From assembly GCA_022793355.1 (NCBI GenBank), contig JAAWCR010000098.1, forward strand, positions 1 to 13,929: 13,929 nucleotides of DNA, in the 5' to 3' direction. Under the pieces are notes generated by a model that saw only the letters and a program-made list of their open reading frames with translations, was not told the origin of the DNA and searched no databases. Origin of the DNA: Lawsonibacter sp. GTDB taxonomy: Bacteria; Bacillota; Clostridia; Oscillospirales; Oscillospiraceae. The position numbers and the translations under genes are program-made. This document shows, one piece after another, positions 1-7,668 of the stretch (positions are counted from its first letter, which is position 1; each line of letters starts with the position of its first letter).

Positions 1-22
1 CCAGACTTTCTGTATCCACCAT
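1..22 (-). CDS. 5' end of an unidentified gene leaving the window (partial)
   Basis: On the minus strand an ATG at 22-20 opens a frame reading MVDTESL before the window ends. A GAGGGG ribosome binding site lies 8 bases upstream of it, at about 31-36. Only seven codons are visible, so no function can be given. The gene would be the next one downstream of the Sel1-repeat gene in the same direction, but the strong terminator at 101-130 lies between them, so it probably has its own promoter within 23-100. I could not identify a convincing -35/-10 pair there. The start is supported only by the ribosome binding site and the open frame. Confidence 0.45.
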
Positions 23-100
23 TTCTATAACCCCTCGCTCATTTTTCCCTCGCTCCAACATATTCCTCACCCCTTACTCCCTATTTTATCATCTTTACAT

Positions 101-130
101 GAAAAAGTCTGCCGGTAGGCAGACTTTTTC
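101..130 (-). terminator. Rho-independent terminator of the dgt-dnaG-rpoD-Sel1 cluster
   Basis: A perfect 13-bp inverted repeat (101-113 against 118-130) encloses a 4-base loop. The outer ends are A5 and T5 runs, so on the minus strand the stem closes with a run of T. It sits 46 bases beyond the stop codon of the Sel1-repeat gene, the last gene of the cluster. Because the arms are symmetrical it could also terminate plus-strand transcription. Confidence 0.85.
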
Positions 131-139
131 GACAAGCTG

Positions 140-164
140 GCGCCGGCCCTTATTGGGCCGGCGC
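140..164. other. Second GC-rich hairpin next to the terminator
   Basis: A perfect 10-bp inverted repeat (140-149 against 155-164, all G/C) closes a 5-base TTATT/AATAA loop. It lies between the Sel1-repeat stop codon and the T-rich terminator at 101-130. On the minus strand it is not followed by a T run, so it is probably not a terminator by itself. It may protect the mRNA 3' end or slow polymerase ahead of the main terminator; that role is inferred. Confidence 0.6.
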
Positions 165-175
165 AATTTTATGTG

Positions 176-3100
176 TCACTTTTTAAAAAATCCGAACAGC
201 CCCTTCTTCTTGGGCTTCTCCTTTTTCTCCGGCTTGGGAGGGGCTGCGGGCGCGGGGGGCGCAGCCTGCGGCGCGGGCGCCTGGTAGGCATAGCTGGAGG
301 AGGGGGCCGACGGCCCGGCTTCGGGCTGGACGGCGCCGCCGTTCAGCCGCTCAAGGGCCTCCTGTGCGCTCTTATAGCCCCGTTCAGCGGCCTGCTGGTA
401 ATACTCCCGTGCCTTCTCCAGGTCCGCCTGGACGCCATTGCCCTCCTCATAGCACTCTCCCAGCAGGAACAGCGCCCTGGGCTGGCCCCGGCCGGCGGCC
501 CGCCGGAACCACTCTACGGCCTCCGACTCGTTCTCCTCCACGCCGATGCCGGCATAGTAGCAGTAACCCAGGTTGCACTGGGCGGTGACGTTGCCGTTTT
601 CCGCGGCCAGCCGGTAGTATTCCACGGCCTTTTCCTTGTCCTCGGTCACACCCCGGCCCAGCTCATAGCACAGTCCAAGCATGCACTGGCCCCGGGAATT
701 GCCCTGCCCGGCGGCCAGGGTAAACCAGTGGAAGGCCTGGACATCGTCCACCTCCACGCTGATGCCCTGGTAGTAGCAGTAGCCCAAATTGCACTGGGCG
801 CGGGACAGACCCAGCTCCGCCGCCTGACGATACAGCTCCACCGCCTTGGCCTTATTCTCCACAACCCCCTCGCCCAGCTCGTAGCACAGGGCCAGACTGC
901 AGGTTCCTGCGGCGCTGCCGCTTTCATGGGCCTTCCGGTAGAGCTCCACCGCTTTCTCCATGTCCTTCTCTACCCCGTAGCCGTTCTCATAGCACTCTCC
1001 CAAAAGCTGCTGGGCCCGGGGGTAGTCCTGCTCGGCGGCCCGGGTAAACCACCCCGCCGCCTCGCCGTCGTTCTCCTCCACGCCGATGCCCTGGTAGTAG
1101 CAGAACCCCAGGTTGCACTGGGCACGGGGATAGCCCTGCTCCGCCGCCTGGCGGTAGAGCTCCACCGCCTTCTCCAGGCTCCGCTCCACCCCGTCGCCGT
1201 ACTCGTAGCACACGCCCAGGGCGCAGGTGGCGGGGACGTAGCCGGCCTCATGGGCCTTGGCGTAAAGCTCCGCCGCCTTGGCCTCGTCCTTCTCCACGCC
1301 GTAGCCGTTCTCATAGCACTCCCCCAAAAGCTGCTGAGCCCGGGGGTAGTCCTGCTCGGCGGCCCGGGTAAACCACTTCACCGCCTCAGCGTCGTCCTCC
1401 TTCACGGTGATGCCCTGGTAGTAGAAGAAACCCAGGTTGCACTGGGCACGGGGGTAGCCCCGCTCGGCGGCCCGGAGATAAAGCTCCCGGGCCCTGTCCT
1501 TGTCCTCCTTCACCCCCCGGCCCAGCTCGTAGCACAGGCCCAGGGAGCAGAACGCGGGAACATGGCCCCGGTCGCTGGACTGCTGGTAGAGCTGGAAGGC
1601 CCGGCTCTCGTCCTGCTCCGTGCCGAAGCCCCGCTCATAGCACTCCCCCAGCAGCATCAGCCCCCGGGGATAGCCGTCTGCGGCGGCCTTCTCAAACCAA
1701 CGGAAGGCCTCGTCGTTGTTCTCCTCCACGCCGATGCCCTGGTAGTAGCAAAACCCCAGATTGCACTGGGCACGGGCGTCCCCCTTCTCGGCGGCCTGGC
1801 GATACAGCTCCACCGCCTTCTCCAGGTCCTGGGGCACCCCGGCGCCCACCTCATAGCACAGACCCAGGGAACAGGAGGCGGCGGGGTAGCCCGTCTCATG
1901 AGCTTTGGTGTACAGCTCTACCGCCTTCTCCAGGTTTTTATCCGTGCCATAGCCGTTTTCATAGCACTCGGCCAACAGCTGAATGGCCCGGGGATAGCCG
2001 TCCTCCGCCGCCTTGGAGAACCAGTAGAAGGCCTCCCCGTTGCTCTCCTCCACGCCGATGCCGGTGTAATAGCAGAAGCCCAGATTGCACTGGGCACGGA
2101 CGTGGCCCTCCTCGGCCCCCCGGCGGTAGAGCTCCACCGCCTTCCGCTCGTCCTTCTTCACCCCCTGCCCCAGCTCATAGCACAGGCCCAGGGAGCAGTA
2201 GGCTGGTATGTACTCCTTCTCTACCGCCTGCTTGTAGAGGATAAAGGCGCGGTCGTAGCTGCATTCCACACCGATGCCCCGGTCGTAGCACTCCCCCAGC
2301 AACAGCAGCGCCCGGGGATACTTGCGCTCGGCGGCCTTCTCAAACCACTTCACCGCCTCAGGGCCGTTCTCCGCCACCCCGATGCCGATGTAGTAGCAGA
2401 ATCCCAAGTTGCACTGGGCGGGGGGGTAGTCCTGCTCCGCCGCCTGGCGATACAGTTCCACCGCTCGGGCCTTGTCCTCCTCCACACCCATGCCCGCCTC
2501 GTAGCACAGCCCCAGGGCGCAGGTTCCGTCGGGGTAGTGCTGCTCATGGGCGGCCCGGTAGAGCTCCAGGGCCTTGGCGGCGTCCTTCTCCACGCCGTAG
2601 CCGTTTTCAAAGCACTCCCCCATCAGCACTTGGGCCCGGGGGTACTCCTGCTGGGCCGCCTTGGCGAACAGCTCCGCCGCCGCCTCGTTGTTCTCCTCAA
2701 AATAAATGCCCTGGTAGTAGAAATAGCCTAGGTTGCACTGGGCGGGGGCGTAGTCCTGGTCCGCCGCCTCCTGGTAAAGTTCTGCGGCCTTGGCCTTATC
2801 CATCTCCACCCCATGCCCCAGCTCATAGCACAGCCCCAGCTCGGTGACGGCGGGGAGATAGCCCTCCTGGGCCGCGCCGGAAAACAGCTCCACCGCCCGC
2901 GCCATATCCTTCTCCACGCCCACGCCCCGGATATAGCACAGGCCCAGGTAGTACTGCGCCGCGATGCTGTCCCCTTCCGCCGCCTTTTGCAGCCAGTAGA
3001 AAGCCTGCTTCTCGTCCTTGGGGGCGCCGTCGTCCCCATAGTAGTAGCTGCGCCCCAGGCGGTACTGGGCGTCCAGGTCCCCGTCCTCCGCCGCCGCCCT

Positions 3101-3229
3101 CAGGGCCTTCAGGTCCTCCTGCTTCCTCTCCGCCATGTCGGTCAGGCTGTTTATCACCTTGGGATCAATGTATACCATCATCGAGTCCTGATCGAAAGAC
3201 TCCGAATTCTTGTTTTGCTCGTCCACCAT
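176..3229 (-). CDS. Giant Sel1-like repeat (SLR/TPR-like) protein, 1017 aa
   Basis: The protein has no signal peptide or membrane segment, so it should be cytoplasmic. Residues 1-45 are a charged leader with a probable helix. Residue 46 begins the first Sel1-like repeat (37 aa). Residues 83-946 are 24 further repeats of exactly 36 aa without a gap, and a partial 26th begins at 947. Each repeat carries the Sel1 signature: small residues at helix A, LGxCYxxGxGV in the turn, and KAxELYxxAA in helix B. Sel1 arrays form alpha-solenoids used as protein-binding scaffolds; they are not enzymes. After about residue 965 come an Ala/Pro-rich linker and a Lys-rich tail ending GLFGFFKK, which could bind membrane or a partner (inference). 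The ATG at 3229 has an AGGAG site 9 bases upstream. The gene starts 45 bp after rpoD with no terminator between, so co-transcription with dgt-dnaG-rpoD is likely. Its partner is unknown. Confidence 0.93.
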   Translation of the reverse strand: MVDEQNKNSESFDQDSMMVYIDPKVINSLTDMAERKQEDLKALRAAAEDGDLDAQYRLGRSYYYGDDGAPKDEKQAFYWLQKAAEGDSIAAQYYLGLCYIRGVGVEKDMARAVELFSGAAQEGYLPAVTELGLCYELGHGVEMDKAKAAELYQEAADQDYAPAQCNLGYFYYQGIYFEENNEAAAELFAKAAQQEYPRAQVLMGECFENGYGVEKDAAKALELYRAAHEQHYPDGTCALGLCYEAGMGVEEDKARAVELYRQAAEQDYPPAQCNLGFCYYIGIGVAENGPEAVKWFEKAAERKYPRALLLLGECYDRGIGVECSYDRAFILYKQAVEKEYIPAYCSLGLCYELGQGVKKDERKAVELYRRGAEEGHVRAQCNLGFCYYTGIGVEESNGEAFYWFSKAAEDGYPRAIQLLAECYENGYGTDKNLEKAVELYTKAHETGYPAASCSLGLCYEVGAGVPQDLEKAVELYRQAAEKGDARAQCNLGFCYYQGIGVEENNDEAFRWFEKAAADGYPRGLMLLGECYERGFGTEQDESRAFQLYQQSSDRGHVPAFCSLGLCYELGRGVKEDKDRARELYLRAAERGYPRAQCNLGFFYYQGITVKEDDAEAVKWFTRAAEQDYPRAQQLLGECYENGYGVEKDEAKAAELYAKAHEAGYVPATCALGVCYEYGDGVERSLEKAVELYRQAAEQGYPRAQCNLGFCYYQGIGVEENDGEAAGWFTRAAEQDYPRAQQLLGECYENGYGVEKDMEKAVELYRKAHESGSAAGTCSLALCYELGEGVVENKAKAVELYRQAAELGLSRAQCNLGYCYYQGISVEVDDVQAFHWFTLAAGQGNSRGQCMLGLCYELGRGVTEDKEKAVEYYRLAAENGNVTAQCNLGYCYYAGIGVEENESEAVEWFRRAAGRGQPRALFLLGECYEEGNGVQADLEKAREYYQQAAERGYKSAQEALERLNGGAVQPEAGPSAPSSSYAYQAPAPQAAPPAPAAPPKPEKKEKPKKKGLFGFFKK
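392..2983 (-). repeat. In-gene tandem array: 24 units of 108 bp, in a 324-bp higher-order period
   Basis: The array encodes residues 83-946 of the Sel1-repeat protein. Units fall into three classes by sequence. Class A has a LLGECYENGYGVEKD-like core. Class B has CSLGLCYELGxGV and starts with AHE in several copies. Class C has AQCNLGFCYYQGIGVEEN and ends in an aromatic WF. From repeat 3 the order is B-C-A six times, then B-C, then B-C-A, so one A unit is absent near position 715. Repeats 1 and 2 fit as divergent C and A. The pattern suggests growth by duplication of a three-repeat block. Some copies are nearly identical at DNA level, for example 962-1052 against 1286-1376. Confidence 0.9.
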
Positions 3230-3274
3230 AGCGATTCACTCCTTTTTATATTTTAGGACTCTATACGGCCAGCG

Positions 3275-4591
3275 TCAGTTCAAAAAGTCCTTCAGCTTTT
3301 TGCTGCGGGAAGGGTGCCTCAGCTTGCGCAGGGCCTTGGCCTCAATCTGTCGGATGCGCTCCCTGGTGACATTGAACTCCTTCCCCACCTCCTCCAGGGT
3401 GCGGGTGCGGCCATCCTCAATGCCGAAGCGCAGCTTGAGTACCTTCTCCTCCCGGGGGGTGAGGGTGGACAGCACCTCCACCAGCTGCTCCTTCAGCAGG
3501 GTAAAGGAGGCGGCCTCGGCGGGCTCGGAGGCATCCTCATCGGGGATGAAGTCCCCCAGATGGGAGTCCTCCTCCTCACCGATGGGAGTCTCCAGGCTGA
3601 CCGGCTCCTGGGCAATCTTCAGAATCTCCCGCACCCGCTCGGCGGGCATGTTCATCTCCTCGGCAATCTCCTCGGCGGAGGGGTCATGGCCCAGCTCCTG
3701 GAGCAACTGGCGGGAGACCCGGATGACCTTGTTGATGGTCTCCACCATATGCACCGGGATGCGGATTGTGCGGGCCTGGTCGGCAATGGCCCTTGTAATC
3801 GCCTGGCGGATCCACCAGGTAGCATAGGTCGAGAATTTGTAGCCCTTGGTGTAGTCGAACTTCTCTACTGCCTTGATCAGGCCCAGGTTTCCCTCCTGTA
3901 TCAGGTCTAAAAACTGCATCCCGCGGCCCACATACCGCTTGGCGATGGACACCACCAGGCGCAGATTGGCCTCGGCCAGACGCTGGCGGGCCCGCTCCCC
4001 CTTCTTAATGGTCTTTTCCAGCTCGCGGCGCAGCTCCTCGGGAAGCTCCTCCCCCGAGGCCTTCAGCTCGTCCAGCTGCTCCTGGGCGGCGGTGCCGGCA
4101 GTCATAGCCTGGGCCAGCTCTACCTCCTCCTCGGAGGTGAGCAGATTCACTTTGCCGATCTCCTTGAGGTACATGCGCACCGGGTCGTCGGTGTCGAAGG
4201 TGTCCATCAGGGCGTTGGGATCGACAATCTCCTCCTCAGAGATCTCCTCCATCTCCTCCACAGGGGGCTCGGCGGTGTCCGACAGCTCAGGAATATAGTC
4301 CTCCCCCACAGTCTCAATGCCCAGGTTCTCCAAAGTATCATAGATTTTGTCCATCTGTTCCGTGCCCAGTTCCATATCCTCCAACACATCCAGCAGCTCG
4401 GAGGAGGAGAGACGCCCCTTCTTCTTGCCCCGCTCAATCAGCTCGGTCAGCTTCTCCGCCCCGGCAATGCCCTCCACCACCTTCATAATCTCGGCTTTTC
4501 CGCTCTCCATCCGAGCCAGGATATCGGGCTGCTTCTCCTTCTTCTCCAGGATCATTTCAGGAACGGCGCTGTCTTTCTTTTTGGTGCTCAT
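3275..4591 (-). CDS. rpoD: Primary RNA polymerase sigma factor RpoD/SigA
   Basis: This is the housekeeping sigma-70 factor, which directs RNA polymerase to -35/-10 promoters. All group 1 regions are visible in 438 aa, a normal length for a Firmicute. Region 1.1 is at about 45-100. A Glu-rich acidic linker follows. Region 1.2 is at about 135-165 (DPVRMYLKEIG). Region 2 is at about 206-276, with the core-binding NLRLVVSIAKRY and the -10-reading FSTYATWWIRQAITRAI. Region 3 is at about 285-355. Region 4 is at about 375-438, with the -35-binding helix-turn-helix (EEVGKEFNVTRERIRQIE) and the end KLRHPSRSKKLKDFLN. The ATG at 4591 overlaps the dnaG stop as ATGA, and a GGAGGAGAAG site lies just upstream inside dnaG, so the two are probably translationally coupled. 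No key residue looks altered. Confidence 0.98.
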   Translation of the reverse strand: MSTKKKDSAVPEMILEKKEKQPDILARMESGKAEIMKVVEGIAGAEKLTELIERGKKKGRLSSSELLDVLEDMELGTEQMDKIYDTLENLGIETVGEDYIPELSDTAEPPVEEMEEISEEEIVDPNALMDTFDTDDPVRMYLKEIGKVNLLTSEEEVELAQAMTAGTAAQEQLDELKASGEELPEELRRELEKTIKKGERARQRLAEANLRLVVSIAKRYVGRGMQFLDLIQEGNLGLIKAVEKFDYTKGYKFSTYATWWIRQAITRAIADQARTIRIPVHMVETINKVIRVSRQLLQELGHDPSAEEIAEEMNMPAERVREILKIAQEPVSLETPIGEEEDSHLGDFIPDEDASEPAEAASFTLLKEQLVEVLSTLTPREEKVLKLRFGIEDGRTRTLEEVGKEFNVTRERIRQIEAKALRKLRHPSRSKKLKDFLN

Positions 4592-6354
4592 TGCTTCTCC
4601 TCCATATATGCTTTCTTTTGTTGATAATTCCTTTGTGCGGCCAGCAAGAGCTCGTCTCCCTGCTCCCCGCCGCCCCGCAGCAGCCTTTCACTGCGGATGA
4701 CGGATATGTAGTCCGCAATGGCCCGGCCGCTGTTGACCGGCGACTCCGGCTGGGCCGCTACCTGAATCAGGTGGTCCATCTCCTCACTGGTGAACTCCTC
4801 CGTCAAAACCGCCGGATGGGTGGACAACCCCTCCCGGGCCCTGGCGGCCAGCCGGTCGAAGGCCCGGCCCAGCAGCGGAGAGGAAAATTCCTCCCCGGTA
4901 ACGCCTTCCATCCGGTGGATCAGCCCCGGCTCCAGGATAAGCAGCCGGATCAGCCCCTCCTCCGCCAGGGCGGAGCGGATGTTCTCATACCGCAGGCCCC
5001 TGCTTTTGGGCTGGAGCTGGCTGGCCGGGGCCATGTCCCGGCGCTCCTGCTGCTTTTTTGCCTTGCGCAGACGGGCTTTCAGCGCCCGGTCCACCTCCAG
5101 CTTCATGGTCTCCGGCGTCACGCCCGCCGTCTGGGCGGCGTGGCCGCCGTAGATCTCCCGCTCCACCGCGCTGTGGAGGGAGGACACAAGCTGGGCCGCC
5201 TCCTGAAGAAAGGCCACCCGCTGGCCGTCGTCGCTGAGGTCGTATTTTTTTTGAAGCTGGGCCAGGCGGTAGTCCACCTGGTTCTCGCTCTGGTCCAGCA
5301 GCTTGGCAAAGGCGTCCCGTCCATAGGATTTGATAAACTCATCCGGGTCCTTGGCTCCCTGCATCCGCAGCACCTTCACCTTCAGGCCCGCCTTTTCCAG
5401 AATCGGTATGGCCCGCTGGGCGGCGGCCACGCCGGCCCCGTCGCCGTCGTAGGCGATGACTGCTTCTTTAAAATACCGGGACAACAGCTGGCCGTGCTCC
5501 TCTGTCAGGGCGGTTCCAAGGGAGGCTACCGCGCTGTCAAAGCCCCCCTGGTGGAGGGCAATGGTGTCCATATACCCCTCTGTCAAAATCACCCGCCCGG
5601 CCTTGGAGCCTTTGGCGATGTTCAGGGCAAAGACATTGCGGCTCTTGTTGTACACCGGGGTATCCGGGGAGTTGAGGTATTTAGGGGTGGAGTCGTCCAT
5701 CACCCTGCCTCCGAAGCCAATCACGTTTCCCCGCACGTCGATGATGGGAAACATCACCCGGTTGCGGAAACGGTCATAAATCCGGCCGTCCTTGCTGCTC
5801 ACCGCCAGCCCGGCGTCCAGAAGGTCCCGCTTGTCGTAGCCCTGGGCGGCCAGCTCGGTAATCAGCCCGTCCCAGCTGTCGGGGGCGAAGCCTAGGCCGA
5901 AATTGGTCCGCGTTCTCCGGGACAGCCCCCGGTTCTGGAGGTAGGCCAGCCCCGCCGCCCCCTGGGGGGCGTTCAGCCAGCGGTGAAAGGCCCGGGCCGC
6001 CTGCCGGTTGATCTCCAGAATTTTGTCCCTGCGCTCTCGGGCCCCCGGGGCGGATCCGCCAAATTCGGGCACCGGCATCCCCGCCCGGCGTGCCAGTACC
6101 ACCACCGCGTCCCGGAAGGGCAGATTTTCCAGCTCCATCACATAGTTGATGGCCCCGCCCCCCTTACCACAGCCGAAGCACTTGTACATTTGCCGGTCGG
6201 GCACCACATGGAAGGAAGGGGTCTTTTCGCTGTGGAAGGGACAGCAGCCCCAGTAGCTGTTCCCCTTTTTGGTCAGCCGGACAGACTCGGACACCAGGTC
6301 CACAATATCCGTGCGGGAAATCAGCTCGTCCAAAAATTGATCCGGCAAGGGCAA
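4588..6354 (-). CDS. dnaG: DNA primase DnaG
   Basis: The product synthesises RNA primers at the replication fork with the replicative helicase. It has 588 aa, typical for bacterial primase. The N-terminal CHC2 zinc-binding domain holds C38, H41, C59 and C62 (CPFH...KCFGCGKGG). The catalytic core follows, with YLNSPDTPVYNKSRN near 226-240 and a TOPRIM fold with metal ligands E259 (TEGYMD), D303 and D305 (YDGDGAG), then KDPDEF at 335-340. Residues from about 430 to the end form the variable helicase-interaction region. The start is TTG at 6354, with a run of six G ending 6 bases upstream. No in-frame ATG gives a better N terminus, and the resulting PDQFLDELISRTDIVDLV fits the family start. It lies 47 bp downstream of dgt and overlaps rpoD by 4 bases. 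Confidence 0.97.
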   Translation of the reverse strand: MPLPDQFLDELISRTDIVDLVSESVRLTKKGNSYWGCCPFHSEKTPSFHVVPDRQMYKCFGCGKGGGAINYVMELENLPFRDAVVVLARRAGMPVPEFGGSAPGARERRDKILEINRQAARAFHRWLNAPQGAAGLAYLQNRGLSRRTRTNFGLGFAPDSWDGLITELAAQGYDKRDLLDAGLAVSSKDGRIYDRFRNRVMFPIIDVRGNVIGFGGRVMDDSTPKYLNSPDTPVYNKSRNVFALNIAKGSKAGRVILTEGYMDTIALHQGGFDSAVASLGTALTEEHGQLLSRYFKEAVIAYDGDGAGVAAAQRAIPILEKAGLKVKVLRMQGAKDPDEFIKSYGRDAFAKLLDQSENQVDYRLAQLQKKYDLSDDGQRVAFLQEAAQLVSSLHSAVEREIYGGHAAQTAGVTPETMKLEVDRALKARLRKAKKQQERRDMAPASQLQPKSRGLRYENIRSALAEEGLIRLLILEPGLIHRMEGVTGEEFSSPLLGRAFDRLAARAREGLSTHPAVLTEEFTSEEMDHLIQVAAQPESPVNSGRAIADYISVIRSERLLRGGGEQGDELLLAAQRNYQQKKAYMEEKQ

Positions 6355-6401
6355 AGGTTTTCCCCCCTATTTGTATCCGTTTTCCGGGAATCTTATCCCA
6401 A

Positions 6402-7406
6402 TTACAGTACCGTCCACCCCTTTGGGAGAAACAGCTGCTTAAAGGTCTCCACGGCGAAGGGGTCAGTCATGCCGGCGATGTAGTCGCACACCGCCCGTTC
6501 TTCCCCCTCTTCCGCCCGGATGGCCTGGAAATCAGGGGGCAGCTCGTCCGGATACCCGCAGAAATGCTCAAAGAGCCGGCGCAGCATGTCCTGGGCCTTG
6601 CCCTCCTCCCCCTTGGCCATGGGATTGGTGTATACGCTGGCGAACATGAACTCCTTCAGGGCCTGCATGGCCTCCCCCACCTGGGGGGACTGGCAGACGG
6701 CCTTCTGGCCCCGGCTGGCCTGCACCGCGTCGGTGACCAGGGCGTCAATGCGCTCGCTGTGGGTGAAACCCAGCACCCTGGACACCTCCAACGGGATATC
6801 CATGGGGTAAATGACCCCGCCCCGCATAGCGTCCTCAATGTCGTGGTTGATGTAGGCGATGTGGTCGGCCAGACGGACTAGCTGCCCCTCCAGGGTGGCG
6901 GCCGGAGTCCCCTTGGTGTGGCAGACGATACCGTTGCGCACCTCCCAGGTCAGGTTCAGCCCCTCGCCTCCCTTCTCCAGCCGCTCCACCACCCGGAGCG
7001 ATTGCTTGTAATGGGCAAAGCCGCCGGGCATCACCTCGTTCAGCAGCCGCTCCCCGGCGTGGCCGAAGGGAGTGTGGCCCAGGTCGTGGCCCAGGGCAAT
7101 GGCCTCGGTAAGGTCCTCGTTTAAAAACAGGGCCCGGGCCATGGTGCGGGCAATGCGGGAAACCTCCAAGGTGTGGGTCATACGGGTACGGTAGTGGTCC
7201 CCCTCCGGCTGGAGAAACACCTGGGTCTTATGCTTTAAACGGCGGAACGCTTTGGAGTAGACAATGCGGTCGGTGTCCCGCTGGAAGGGGGTGCGCACGG
7301 CGCACTCCTCCTCCGGACGGGCCCGCCCCCGGCTTTGAGACGACCGGCAGGCCAGGGGAGACAGTGTGGCCTCCTCCCGCTCTTGCAGTTGTTCCCGCAG
7401 CGTCAT
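6402..7406 (-). CDS. dgt: Deoxyguanosinetriphosphate triphosphohydrolase-like HD-domain protein
   Basis: This HD-superfamily hydrolase removes triphosphate from dNTPs and so controls nucleotide pools; substrate preference varies among family members. The 334-aa product has the family hallmarks. RDTDRIVYSKAFRRLKHKTQV lies near 43-63. The metal ligands are H78 (THTLEVSRIA), H107-D108 (ALGHDLGHTPFGHAGE) and D181 (RLADHIAYINHDIEDA). The ATG at 7406 is preferred over an upstream in-frame ATG at 7496 because it has an AGGAGGG site 7 bases upstream and gives the normal family N terminus. It appears to be the first gene of the dgt-dnaG-rpoD-Sel1 cluster. The dgt-dnaG-rpoD order is common in Clostridia. 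Confidence 0.94.
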   Translation of the reverse strand: MTLREQLQEREEATLSPLACRSSQSRGRARPEEECAVRTPFQRDTDRIVYSKAFRRLKHKTQVFLQPEGDHYRTRMTHTLEVSRIARTMARALFLNEDLTEAIALGHDLGHTPFGHAGERLLNEVMPGGFAHYKQSLRVVERLEKGGEGLNLTWEVRNGIVCHTKGTPAATLEGQLVRLADHIAYINHDIEDAMRGGVIYPMDIPLEVSRVLGFTHSERIDALVTDAVQASRGQKAVCQSPQVGEAMQALKEFMFASVYTNPMAKGEEGKAQDMLRRLFEHFCGYPDELPPDFQAIRAEEGEERAVCDYIAGMTDPFAVETFKQLFLPKGWTVL

Positions 7407-7628
7407 AGACAGTCCCTCCTGTTCTCTGGGGCTTGTTTGAAAAATGTCAATACGCCCAAGCGGCGGTCCTTTTTCTGCCATTGTGCCTATTTCCATTTTT
7501 CAAACGGCGCCTAATATTTCGTTACGATTACTTATACGAAAAAACTTCTCCAATTCCTCTTTATTTTTTAAAAATTTTTCGGGCGGGATACTCGCCTGCC
7601 GCTCCGCAGCGTCCCCTCCGGCAAAATA
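7407..7628. other. Intergenic region upstream of dgt with an AT-rich core
   Basis: No gene is supported here. The stretch 7497-7580 is strongly AT-rich against a GC-rich background and includes the run TTTTTTAAAAATTTTT near 7563-7579. It presumably holds the promoter of the dgt cluster on the minus strand. A TTGACA at 7450-7445 has no good -10 at the right distance, and I could not define a convincing promoter elsewhere. A frame extending dgt upstream to 7496 lacks a ribosome binding site. Confidence 0.5.
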
Positions 7629-7658
7629 TCAGCCGCCCGGAAACGTCCAGGCGGCTGA
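7620..7658 (-). terminator. Terminator after the coiled-coil gene
   Basis: A perfect 9-bp stem (7629-7637 against 7650-7658) with a 12-base loop is followed on the minus strand by ATATTTT. It begins 11 bases after the stop of the coiled-coil gene at 7669. It should end the transporter transcript and insulate dgt. The T tract is short, so termination may be partial. Confidence 0.65.
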
Positions 7659-7668
7659 CCCATATTTG

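Noticed and set aside
25..42. Five-codon minus-strand frame (MSEGL) just before the left-edge gene
   Set aside because: It is too short to support, and its apparent ribosome binding site is only a generic GAGGG.
173..2731. An 852-codon plus-strand open frame across the Sel1 gene
   Set aside because: It is the antisense of the Sel1 array. The 108-bp units repeat the same stop-free antisense frame, its residues are periodic and low in complexity, and it matches no family. The minus-strand frame has the Sel1 signature and a ribosome binding site.
392..2983. Possible CRISPR-like or non-coding tandem repeat
   Set aside because: The units are contiguous, 108 bp long, degenerate, and stay in frame as Sel1 repeats; there are no unique spacers.
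3240..3277. CTGACG, 17 bases, TAAAAT on the minus strand before the Sel1 gene
   Set aside because: The predicted transcription start would fall on the ribosome binding site, so it is unlikely to give a translatable mRNA. Read-through from rpoD is simpler.
7407..7496. Upstream in-frame ATG giving a 364-aa dgt product
   Set aside because: It has no ribosome binding site and the added 30 residues do not resemble the family. The ATG at 7406 has AGGAGGG at good spacing.
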